A stretch of DNA of 64,000 nucleotides from Microbispora hainanensis. Its GTDB lineage: Bacteria > Actinomycetota > Actinomycetes > Streptosporangiales > Streptosporangiaceae. Positions 1-8,740 of this stretch are shown one piece after another. Both the position numbers and the translations under genes were made by a program. Below the pieces are notes generated by a model. The model was not told where the DNA came from. It did no database searches and saw nothing but the letters and a program-made list of their open reading frames with translations. The DNA lies in assembly GCF_036186745.1 (NCBI RefSeq), contig NZ_CP108086.1, forward strand, positions 1,860,001-1,924,000. The letters are read 5' to 3'. The stretch's first letter is position 1. Each line of letters begins with the position of its first letter.

Positions 1-168
1 GTCCGCCGTGGTACGACGGCGCGTGCCTCGCTTGAACAGACCGTCAATGCACTGTCCGCTGGTAACGGCCGGGCAGCGAGCGAACTCGGTCACCCTGCGA
101 CCGAGTCCGACCATCAAGGCGCGCAAGAGCACCACGCTCCGCAGGTGCACCTGCGGCTTCCCGGCCAT
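1..168 (-). CDS. Partial unrecognised protein, runs off the left edge
   Basis: The minus strand is open from an ATG at 168 to the window edge (56 codons, no stop). A GGAGAGG ribosome-binding site lies six bases before the ATG, which is the main reason to believe it. The visible N-terminus has a hydrophobic stretch (VVLLRALMVGLG) and is otherwise basic, and I recognise no family. The plus-strand ORF over the same bases (8-190) has no ribosome-binding site and odd composition, so I treat it as a shadow. Only the first part can be seen, so confidence is low. Confidence 0.3.
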   Translation of the reverse strand, partial: MAGKPQVHLRSVVLLRALMVGLGRRVTEFARCPAVTSGQCIDGLFKRGTRRRTTAD

Positions 169-493
169 GGCCAACCTCTCCACGGAATAACTCGTCATCA
201 GATTCTGCTGACAGTTCGACTGCGGGTCACACTGTAATGGGAACGGGTACGCCGGCGCCCGTAGAACTGAAAGATTTCTGTGTGCGTGTCTTAAGGCAGA
301 GGTGCCTTGCGAGCCATCTCGCCGAAAATGCCGTAGCTGGTGATTTGTAGAGGATTTCGATCTATTGTCAGAATTCAGCGGGCATGATACGTAGTGGGAG
401 TGTTGGCAAGAGGCCCTCCCGGAGCTACCAGGAGGGCCCGGCCAGGGCGAAGCGCTGGGCTCGCCGCCAACGGGCGCGCTAGCGTACGGCCCA
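169..493. other. Intergenic region with one hairpin, no gene seen
   Basis: About 325 bases separate the partial leftmost ORF from the histidine kinase. Part of it (190-380) is A/T-richer than its surroundings and could hold promoters for the leftward gene. The only clear structure is the hairpin at 412-438. Confidence 0.5.
412..438. terminator. Hairpin related to the tRNA-Thr terminator
   Basis: GGCCCTCC at 412-419 pairs with GGAGGGCC at 431-438 around an 11-base loop. The left flank and arm (about 400-422) match 2748-2770, next to the tRNA-Thr terminator, with one difference. There is no T-run, so termination is an inference from stem strength and from the resemblance. Confidence 0.45.
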
Positions 494-1615
494 ATGAGCC
501 GACTTTTCCAGGGCGACGTCGAAGGCCCCGCGCTGCTGCAACGGGCCTTCTGGATGTCGTTCGGACTGCTGTTCCTGACCCCAGTCGGGGTGGCGGTGGC
601 CCATTACGAAGGGACGCGGCGCTGGCTGGGCCTGGCGGCCATGGTGGTGTTCGCGCTGATGTACTACGCGGCGGCGTTCGTACGGCGGCACTGGGACGAC
701 CCATACACGGTGCGGTCGGTGACGGTGCTGGCGACGTTCGCGCTGCTGGCGGCGGGGCTGCCACCGCTGTTCGGTCTCGACTGGCTGGGTCTGCCGATCT
801 ACCTGGCATTCGTGCTGGCGATGTCGCTGCCGCTGCGGTGGGCCGCGTACGGAGTGCTGGTGTCGACGGCCGTGATAGCCGTGGACGGGGTGCTGGTCGG
901 CGCCCCGGCCCCGATGATCGGCGGGTTCGCGCTGGTGCTGCTGGCGTTCGGAATGTTGATGGTCGCGCTCCGGCACTCGCGGACGCTGGTGCTGCAACTG
1001 CGCGAGGCTCGCGGCGAGGTCGCCCGGCTCGCCGCCGCCGACGAGCGGTTGCGCATCGCCCGTGACCTGCACGACCTGCTCGGCCACAGCATGTCGCTCA
1101 TCGTGTTGAAGAGCGAGCTGGCGCGGCGGCTGGCCGACCGGGACCTCGCCCGCGCCATCGCCGAGATCGGCGACATCGAGTCGGTGGCCCGGTCCTCGCT
1201 GACGGACGTGCGCGAGGCGATCTCCGGCTACCGGCGGCGTGACCTGAGCGAGGAGCTGGACGGCGCGCGGACGGTCCTGGCTGCGGCCGGAGTGGACACG
1301 ACTGTACGGATGTCGGGAGCGCCCCTGCCGGATGCGGCCGACGGCGTGTTCGGCTGGGCGGTGCGCGAGTCGGTCACCAACCTCGTCCGCCACGCACGCG
1401 CTTCCCGCTGCGTCATCGAGGTAGGACGCGACGGCGACGACGCGGTGCTGGAGGTCCGCGACAACGGCCGGGCCAAGGGGAAGCACGTTCCGGGCAACGG
1501 CCTGAACGGCCTGTCCGAGCGCGTCGCTGCCGAGGGCGGCACGATGGAGTCCGGCCCGCTGCCGGGCGGCGGCTTCCGGGTAGCGGTCCGCGTCCCCATC
1601 GGGTCTGCCTCATGA
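494..1615 (+). CDS. Two-component sensor histidine kinase (HisKA_3, NarL/DesK type)
   Basis: Membrane sensor kinase of 373 residues. The first ~155 residues hold about five or six hydrophobic segments with no obvious extracellular sensor domain. A short coiled linker follows (LREARGEVARLAAADERLR). The HisKA_3 dimerisation domain carries the phospho-acceptor His193 in RDLHDLLGHS. The HATPase domain shows an N-box (RESVTNLVRHA, Asn296) and a G-box (GNGLNGLSERV). Kinases of this group phosphorylate a LuxR-type response regulator usually encoded directly downstream. Here the downstream reading frame starts with an ATGA overlap but is decayed (see 1612-1701), so the kinase is now an orphan. The ligand is unknown; relatives such as DesK sense membrane state. 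Confidence 0.92.
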   Translation: MSRLFQGDVEGPALLQRAFWMSFGLLFLTPVGVAVAHYEGTRRWLGLAAMVVFALMYYAAAFVRRHWDDPYTVRSVTVLATFALLAAGLPPLFGLDWLGLPIYLAFVLAMSLPLRWAAYGVLVSTAVIAVDGVLVGAPAPMIGGFALVLLAFGMLMVALRHSRTLVLQLREARGEVARLAAADERLRIARDLHDLLGHSMSLIVLKSELARRLADRDLARAIAEIGDIESVARSSLTDVREAISGYRRRDLSEELDGARTVLAAAGVDTTVRMSGAPLPDAADGVFGWAVRESVTNLVRHARASRCVIEVGRDGDDAVLEVRDNGRAKGKHVPGNGLNGLSERVAAEGGTMESGPLPGGGFRVAVRVPIGSAS

Positions 1616-1701
1616 TCAGGGTCATGCCGGCGGAGAACACGGTGCGGGGCCCCGGATCCAGCGCGTACACATGCTGCGGAAGCATCTGGCGGCTGCGATA
1701 G
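1612..1701 (+). pseudogene. Remnant of the cognate response regulator
   Basis: The ATG overlaps the kinase stop (ATGA) and opens with MIRVMPAENTVRG, which resembles the canonical receiver start (MIRVLLAEDQxMVRGAL), before running out of homology and stopping after 29 codons. No receiver core, phospho-acceptor Asp or LuxR helix-turn-helix follows. I read it as the 5' stub of a deleted NarL-type regulator. The small size and partial match limit confidence. Confidence 0.5.
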
Positions 1702-1710
1702 CCTCCCGCA

Positions 1711-1989
1711 ATGCCCTCCGCTTCAGTCGACTGGCCATCGGTCGCGGCCGCGGGTTTCCCCTTTCCCGGGGATGTGGCGGTCCGCCGCCTCGCGGACGAA
1801 CTCTCGGCCATGCTCGTGTCACCGGATCCCGCGGTCCGTGACGACCACGCTTACACCGCGCTCGCCCGCTGGACCCGCGACGGGCACCTGGACGAGGTGC
1901 TCGCGGACATCGGAGACACGTCGGCCAGGCGTTTCACCCACCCGGACATCCAGGCCCGCTCCTTCGCCGCGCTGGTCCTCGCCCGCTGA
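1711..1989 (+). pseudogene. Truncated DUF2785 protein
   Basis: A 92-codon ORF whose sequence (WPSVAAAGFPFP, SPDPAVRDDHAYTALARW, THPDIQARSFAALVLAR) looks like the N-terminal part of DUF2785 proteins, which are normally a few hundred residues long. It ends abruptly just after the ARSFAALVLA segment, where the family continues. Its start lies ten bases after the response-regulator stub. Both neighbours being cut suggests one deletion event here. DUF2785 has no known biochemical role. Confidence 0.5.
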
Positions 1990-2030
1990 ACACAAGCGAA
2001 CGGAACTGACACACTTCGCGCCTCGCCAGC

Positions 2031-2049
2031 GATCTCTCTAATAGAGATC
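2031..2049 (+). promoter_or_regulatory. Perfect 7-bp inverted repeat just before the ribosome-binding site
   Basis: GATCTCT (2031-2037) and AGAGATC (2043-2049) are separated by five bases and abut the AGGAGG at 2050-2056. It could be a dyad operator or an mRNA hairpin modulating translation of the gene at 2060. Function is inferred only from position. Confidence 0.4.
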
Positions 2050-2059
2050 AGGAGGCGAG

Positions 2060-2719
2060 ATGGGCGGAACGCTGTGGATGGAAACCGTCAAGGCAGTTCC
2101 CAACCTTGCAGTTGCCCTATTAACCCTCACCCTTGGATGGTTGGTGGGCAACCGGCTCACCGCTCGATGGGACGAGCGGAAGAAGCGCCGAGAGCTGGAT
2201 CTCCTGGCTCTCGGCGCTTTCTATGAGGCATACGGGCAGTTCTGTTCAATTTGGAAGTCCTGGGACGGCGCTCCTGCCAGTTTCAGAGAGGATGATCGTT
2301 TCCAAGCGGAGATGCTGAGCCGTGCTGCCGAAGCAGAGGGCAAAGTGGAGTCGCTCCTTGTGCGACTGGCCTCCGAGCACTCCCTGTCGCAGCGGGAATG
2401 CACCCTTCTTGGCTGTTTTCGACAGGCTTTCCAAAGCCTACGGAAGTCCATCCAGCGGAAGGTCCCCCTGCAGTCCCGTATCTATAAGTCCGGCACCCGA
2501 GAGATAGTGGCGCATCGGTGGACCAGTGCGGACGCTCCGCCCTACCTTGCCTTCAAGGCTCTCGCCGGCTTCACATCAGACCTCATGTCTAATAGCAGCC
2601 TATCAAGTCGTGAGCCAGAGTCCTCCTTCATCGCCTTGCGACATATCACAAGTAACGCTCTGGAGAGGACTTGGGTGGACGAGACGTTCCAGTTGCTTAG
2701 CCTCGGAAGCCGCACTTAG
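2060..2719 (+). CDS. Unrecognised membrane-anchored protein
   Basis: 219 residues with a strong ribosome-binding site (AGGAGG, 2050-2056) fixing the start. One N-terminal membrane segment (about residues 12-30, LAVALLTLTLGWLVG) is followed by a charged stretch (RWDERKKRREL) and a soluble, largely helical remainder. That layout suggests a cytoplasmic domain tethered to the membrane. I do not recognise a family. The base composition is visibly lower in G+C, and third positions are less biased, than in neighbouring genes, which points to recent acquisition. It lies between two truncated genes and a tRNA, a common landing zone. It converges on tRNA-Thr and shares the strong hairpin at 2757-2786 as terminator. 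Confidence 0.75.
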   Translation: MGGTLWMETVKAVPNLAVALLTLTLGWLVGNRLTARWDERKKRRELDLLALGAFYEAYGQFCSIWKSWDGAPASFREDDRFQAEMLSRAAEAEGKVESLLVRLASEHSLSQRECTLLGCFRQAFQSLRKSIQRKVPLQSRIYKSGTREIVAHRWTSADAPPYLAFKALAGFTSDLMSNSSLSSREPESSFIALRHITSNALERTWVDETFQLLSLGSRT

Positions 2720-2756
2720 CCGATCAAGTGGGCAACTGTTACGAGGGTGTTAGCAA

Positions 2757-2786
2757 GAGGCCCTCCCGGTGATCCGGGAGGGCCTC
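2757..2786. terminator. Bidirectional terminator hairpin between the 2060 gene and tRNA-Thr
   Basis: A perfect 13-bp stem (2757-2769 with 2774-2786) around a TGAT loop. It lies just downstream of both the convergent gene and the tRNA. There is no long T-run, as is usual in actinomycetes. Confidence 0.8.
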
Positions 2787-2791
2787 TGTAG

Positions 2792-2868
2792 TGGAGCCGC
2801 CTAAGGGAATCGAACCCTTGACCCCTTCATTACGAGTGAAGTGCTCTGGCCGACTGAGCTAAGGCGGC
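2792..2868 (-). tRNA. tRNA-Thr (anticodon CGT)
   Basis: On the minus strand the gene starts GCCGCCTTAGCTCAG and ends with a matching AGGCGGC acceptor arm, discriminator T and an encoded CCA (2792-2794). The anticodon loop reads CTCGTAA, giving CGT, which decodes ACG. The T-arm GGTTCGATTCC is canonical. Confidence 0.97.
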
Positions 2869-3243
2869 ACGCCGCGAACGGCTTCGCACAGTCTACAGGG
2901 TTGGCGCGGTTCTCGTGCACCCGTCGCGGCCCGGAGCGTCGCGATCTTCGAAGGCCCCCGGAGGGCCCACGGGCGCGGTCCGGGGGCGTGATCAGCGCGA
3001 CGAGAGATCGGTAAAACTTCCCGAGCCGCCCACTGGGCCTCCCTTTACCCGATGACCAGCGGAGACAGGGCATACCAGGCGCATCTGTCACACGAAAAGC
3101 GCCCTGTCTCGTCCGACGGCGCCCTCGGGCCACCAGACATTTGACCTCATCCCGCACGGCTCTTGCCGGGTGGTCGCCGCCCGCCCGCGGCAGGCGGCAT
3201 GCTGGTGCTCGTCACGCAGGCGACAGCAGGGGAAACGACGGGT
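2869..3243. other. Intergenic region with a long-range hairpin
   Basis: About 375 bases separate tRNA-Thr and the Tap-like gene, and should hold promoters for both. The only structure I see is an inverted repeat, GAGACAGGGC (3062-3071) with GCCCTGTCTC (3101-3110), separated by 29 bases. It could be a terminator or an upstream control element of the peptidase gene. No ORF here is convincing. Confidence 0.5.
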
Positions 3244-4845
3244 ATGCGATCGGCTGGGCAGAAAGCGAAGGTCCTACCGCCTCGTACGCGGTACGGCGGT
3301 GGTCAGAGCCGGCGAATGGCGATCGCGGCGCTGGCCGCGCTGCTGCCGTTCGCGGCGTGCTCCAGCCACGCTCCGGCCGGCTCCGAACAGCCCGGCGCGG
3401 GCGCGTCGGCCCAGCCGGCGGCCGAGGCGCCCTCGGCCGATCTGCAGCCGTTCTACGCGCAGCGGCCCGCATGGAAGGCGTGCGGCGACGGCTTCCAGTG
3501 CGCCAAGATCCAGGTGCCCCTCGACTACTCGAAGCCCACGGGCGAGCGCATCGACCTCAGCGTGATCCGGCTGCCGGCGACCGGCAAGCGCGTCGGCTCC
3601 CTGCTCATCAACCCCGGCGGGCCCGGAGGCTCCGGCATCGACTACGCGCGGGCGGCCCGATCCGTGGTCAGCGACAAGGTGCGCGCCCAGTTCGACGTCG
3701 TCGGGTTCGACCCGCGCGGCGTGGGCCAGTCGACCCCGGTCACGTGCATGACGGCCTCCCAGCTCGACGCGTACATCGGGATGGACTCCAGCCCGGACAC
3801 GCCGGCGGAGGTCACGGCGCTCGACAGGGAGTCGAAGCTGTTCGCCGACAACTGCGGAGCCAAGTCGGCCCGGCTGCTCCCCCACGTCGGCACGGCCGAC
3901 GCGGCCAGGGACATGGACGTCCTGCGCGGCGTCCTCGGCGACCGTGGTCTCACCTATCTCGGCAAGTCGTACGGCACCTATCTGGGCGCGATGTACGCCG
4001 ACCTGTTCCCCAAGCACGTGCGGGCACTCGTGCTCGACGGCGCGGTGGACCCGGCCGTGCCGTCGCTGAAGTCCAACGAGGTGCAGGCGAAGGGCTTCGA
4101 GGTGGCGCTGAAGGCCTTCGTCGAAGACTGCTTCCTCGACAAGTCGTGCCCCTTCAAGAGCCGTACGGTGGACGGCGCGATGCAGGAGATCAGCGACCTG
4201 CTGTCGCGGGCCGACCGGCAGCCGCTGAAGAACGACCTGGGCGACGGCCGGCAGATCAACGAGGCGTGGGCGGTCATCGGCATCGCCACTCCGCTGTACG
4301 AGCGGGCGGCCTGGCCCCGGCTGCGGGAGGCCCTGGCCAAGGCGATGAACCAGGGCGACGGCACGGAGCTGCTCCAGATGGCCGACCTGCTGGTCGACCG
4401 GCGGGCCGACGGCAGCTACTCGAACCAGACCGAGGCCAACATGGCCATCAACTGCGTCGACCACCCGTTCCCCAAGTCGCTGGCCGCCTACCGGAAGGCC
4501 GCGGGCCAGGCCGCCAAGGCGGCGCCGCACTTCGGGCCGTTCGTGATGTGGGGTTCGCTGCCCTGCGCCTACTGGCCGGTGAAGTCGGTCGGCACCGACA
4601 AGCCGCTCAAGGCCGCCGGCGCGCCGCCCATCCTCGTCGTCGGCACCCTGCGCGACCCCGCGACGCCGTACGAGTGGGCGCAGGGGCTCGCCTCGGAGCT
4701 GACCTCGGGCGTGCTGCTCGGGTATGACGGCGACGGGCACACGGCCTACCGCAGCGGCTCGGCGTGCGTGGACAGCGCGGTCGACGACTACCTGCTCGCC
4801 CTGCGCACGCCCAAGAGCGGCACGATCTGCCCGAAGACGGGCTGA
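3244..4845 (+). CDS. Secreted alpha/beta-hydrolase, tripeptidyl aminopeptidase (Tap) family
   Basis: 533 residues from ATG 3244. Upstream in-frame ATGs at 3163 and 3199 lack good ribosome-binding sites, while AGGGG lies 11 bases before 3244. An N-terminal basic stretch and hydrophobic core end at LPFAACSS, a possible lipobox, so the protein is exported and perhaps lipid-anchored. The oxyanion-hole loop NPGGPGGSG is followed by the nucleophile elbow GKSYG (Ser242). Asp471 (LRDPATP) and His499 (GDGHTAY) complete the triad in the C-terminal TAP-like region. Family members such as Streptomyces Tap and SlpD/SlpE remove tripeptides from secreted-protein N-termini or cleave peptides outside the cell. 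It appears monocistronic; the lipoprotein gene follows after about 70 bases. Confidence 0.9.
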   Translation: MRSAGQKAKVLPPRTRYGGGQSRRMAIAALAALLPFAACSSHAPAGSEQPGAGASAQPAAEAPSADLQPFYAQRPAWKACGDGFQCAKIQVPLDYSKPTGERIDLSVIRLPATGKRVGSLLINPGGPGGSGIDYARAARSVVSDKVRAQFDVVGFDPRGVGQSTPVTCMTASQLDAYIGMDSSPDTPAEVTALDRESKLFADNCGAKSARLLPHVGTADAARDMDVLRGVLGDRGLTYLGKSYGTYLGAMYADLFPKHVRALVLDGAVDPAVPSLKSNEVQAKGFEVALKAFVEDCFLDKSCPFKSRTVDGAMQEISDLLSRADRQPLKNDLGDGRQINEAWAVIGIATPLYERAAWPRLREALAKAMNQGDGTELLQMADLLVDRRADGSYSNQTEANMAINCVDHPFPKSLAAYRKAAGQAAKAAPHFGPFVMWGSLPCAYWPVKSVGTDKPLKAAGAPPILVVGTLRDPATPYEWAQGLASELTSGVLLGYDGDGHTAYRSGSACVDSAVDDYLLALRTPKSGTICPKTG

Positions 4846-4917
4846 GACCGGAGACCGACGTAGCGGACGGGCCTTTTCCCGGCAAACCATCCGTCCATAT
4901 CCCTACAATTCCGGCAC

Positions 4918-6588
4918 ATGGCTTACCGGTGGCGATCACGCGATCTGACTGTGCCTGTGACCATGGCCGCGGCCTTGGCCGTGTCCGGATGCGGGGTGCT
5001 GGGCATGCCCCGTGGGCCGGAAGCCGCCTCACCGATGCCACCTCGGCCGTCCGCCACGTCAGCTCAGAAGCCCACGTCGGCCGAGAAGCCCACGTCGGCC
5101 GAGAAGCCCACGTCGGCCGAGGAGCCCACTGGGGCGTCTCTGGCCAAGGAGGGGTGGTTCGGTCCCACCGGCCCCCTCCACGCGCGGGTGGAGATGCGCG
5201 AGGTGGAACGGCTGGCCGACCGGTCCGTCCTCCATTTCACGGTCACCTCGCTGGAGGACGAGCCACGCCACACCGGCAACGCGTTCGGGACGGCGGCCGG
5301 TGACTTCGGCAGCTACCGCATCCCGCTCGTCGACCCGGTCGGTGGCAAGGTCTATCACCCGCTGACCGACCAAATCGGAACGCTGGGCAGCAAACCGGGA
5401 TATTACGAGCCCGGCGTGCGCTACGAGACCGTCGTCTACTACCCGCCGCTCCCGGCCGGCGTCCGTACGGTCACCGCGATCACTGCGGGCACGGCCGGGG
5501 AGTTCACCGGCGTGCCCGTGGTGGACGGCACCGGTTCCGGTAGCGCCATGTCGCCTACGACCGCCCCCGGCAGCACGCCGCAGCCCGGCACCACCGTGTC
5601 GTGGCCGGTGCGGGAACCCACCGGAGAGGTCACCAGCAGCGTCCAGGACCTGTACGGCATCACCGAGAGCCCGGAGAAGACGACCGACGCGAGCGGCGGC
5701 GACGAGACCGTGGGCCTGCGCACCGACGTGCTGTTCGCCTTCGACTCCGACCGGCTCACGGCACGGGCCAAAGCCGTGCTCGACGACGTCGCGAAGGAGA
5801 CCCGGGAGAAGGCCGATCCTGACCGGCCTCCCATCCTCATCGAGGGCCATACCGACGGCAAGGGCACCCACGCGTACAACATGGCCCTGTCCCTGCGGCG
5901 CGCGGAAGCCGTACGCAAGGAACTGCAGGCGCGCCTCGGCGGGGCGTACCGATACCGCGCGACGGGCAAGGGCGAGACCGAGCCCGTCGCCCGCGAGGGA
6001 GGGGCGGACGACGAGGATGCGCGGGCCAGGAACCGGCGGGTGGAGATCTCCTACCGCATCAAGCAGCCGACCGGCGGCTCCACGGCCTCGGCAACCGAGG
6101 AGACCCGTGCCGACGAGCCCACCACGGGCGGGGGACGACCGGCGCCGTTCCACGCGGACGACGGCGAGACCGTGGCCGGCCGGACCACCACCCAGAAGCC
6201 GACCGGGCAGCGTCTCCGCATCGACGTGAAGCCCTTCTATCGCGACGGCGCCTACCTCGTCGCGGTGTTCGACATCGTCAACCTCGGGCCGCGCGCCCTC
6301 GGCGCGGGGACCGGATATGGCGGGGACATCGCCTACATCGGCGGCTGGTACACCGGCTTCTCCGTCGTCGATCCCGCCTCGCACACCGTCTATCGCGCCG
6401 TACGGATGGGGCCTGACGACCCGCACGGCCCCGACGACTACGTGGACCCGGGCTGGGCGACGTTCAATGTCGAACCGGGCACGGGCAACCGCGGCTTCTT
6501 CTACGTGCCGGCGCCCCCTCCTGGCGTCACGAGCGTGACCTTCGACGCCGGCCCCTTCGGCAGGTTCGACAACATCCCCGTACGTTAA
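4918..6588 (+). CDS. OmpA-domain cell-surface lipoprotein
   Basis: 556 residues. A signal peptide ends at LAVSGC (Cys25), a lipobox. Next is a low-complexity segment with an 18-base tandem repeat (unit KPTSAE). Residues ~50-210 form an unassigned domain that recurs in part near the C-terminus: both halves describe a secreted fold with PLPAGVRTVT and PAPPPGVTSVT endings. Residues 269-381 are a clear OmpA/Pal peptidoglycan-binding domain (FAFDSDRLTARAKAVLDDVA, IEGHTDGKGTHAYNMALSLRRAEAV, RNRRVEISYRI). A second Thr/Glu-rich linker follows. OmpA domains grip peptidoglycan, so the protein probably tethers a surface domain to the wall. The exact role is unknown. The start is ATG 4918, without a strong ribosome-binding site. 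Confidence 0.85.
   Translation: MAYRWRSRDLTVPVTMAAALAVSGCGVLGMPRGPEAASPMPPRPSATSAQKPTSAEKPTSAEKPTSAEEPTGASLAKEGWFGPTGPLHARVEMREVERLADRSVLHFTVTSLEDEPRHTGNAFGTAAGDFGSYRIPLVDPVGGKVYHPLTDQIGTLGSKPGYYEPGVRYETVVYYPPLPAGVRTVTAITAGTAGEFTGVPVVDGTGSGSAMSPTTAPGSTPQPGTTVSWPVREPTGEVTSSVQDLYGITESPEKTTDASGGDETVGLRTDVLFAFDSDRLTARAKAVLDDVAKETREKADPDRPPILIEGHTDGKGTHAYNMALSLRRAEAVRKELQARLGGAYRYRATGKGETEPVAREGGADDEDARARNRRVEISYRIKQPTGGSTASATEETRADEPTTGGGRPAPFHADDGETVAGRTTTQKPTGQRLRIDVKPFYRDGAYLVAVFDIVNLGPRALGAGTGYGGDIAYIGGWYTGFSVVDPASHTVYRAVRMGPDDPHGPDDYVDPGWATFNVEPGTGNRGFFYVPAPPPGVTSVTFDAGPFGRFDNIPVR
5070..5123 (+). repeat. Three in-frame 18-bp tandem repeats
   Basis: Units at 5070-5087, 5088-5105 and 5106-5123, each close to GCCCACGTCGGCCGAGAA and encoding KPTSAE-type linker. 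A diverged partial unit precedes them. Repeat number could vary between strains without breaking the frame. Confidence 0.85.
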
Positions 6589-6770
6589 CCCCGTACGTTA
6601 ACCCGGACAAAGGTGAAAGTTTCACGACCGGCAGTTTCGTGATCGACACTCCGATGCCTGCTCGGCCCAGGTGATCAGGCCGCTGCCCGCTCGGCCGAGC
6701 AGGCCCGGCACCTTGACCATCCCTCGCGCATGGGGTCTACTCCGCCGCATGACACGGTCTCCCGCCGTGA

Positions 6771-6788
6771 AATGTTAGCGCTCACATT
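6771..6788. promoter_or_regulatory. Probable LacI-family operator upstream of the GH43 gene
   Basis: AATGTTAGCGCTCACATT is an 18-bp palindrome with one mismatched pair and a central AGCGCT core. That matches the typical shape of LacI/GalR-family operators controlling glycoside hydrolases in actinomycetes. It ends 44 bases before the GTG start, so binding would block the promoter until an oligosaccharide inducer is present. No regulator gene is adjacent. Confidence 0.6.
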
Positions 6789-6790
6789 AA

Positions 6791-8686
<1,896 letters not shown>

Positions 8687-8699
8687 TTCCGTAGAGCTC

Positions 8700-8727
8700 G
8701 GGGACGGCGCTTCGACGCGCCGTCCCC
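8700..8727. terminator. Terminator hairpin after the GH43 gene
   Basis: An 11-bp stem (8700-8710 with 8717-8727) closes a six-base loop 14 bases past the stop. It also lies just beyond the end of the convergent minus-strand gene, so it can serve both. Confidence 0.8.
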
Positions 8728-8740
8728 GGCCTGCCGCACG

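Noticed and set aside
8..190. 60-codon plus-strand ORF at the left edge
   Set aside because: No ribosome-binding site; the minus strand offers a better supported partial ORF.
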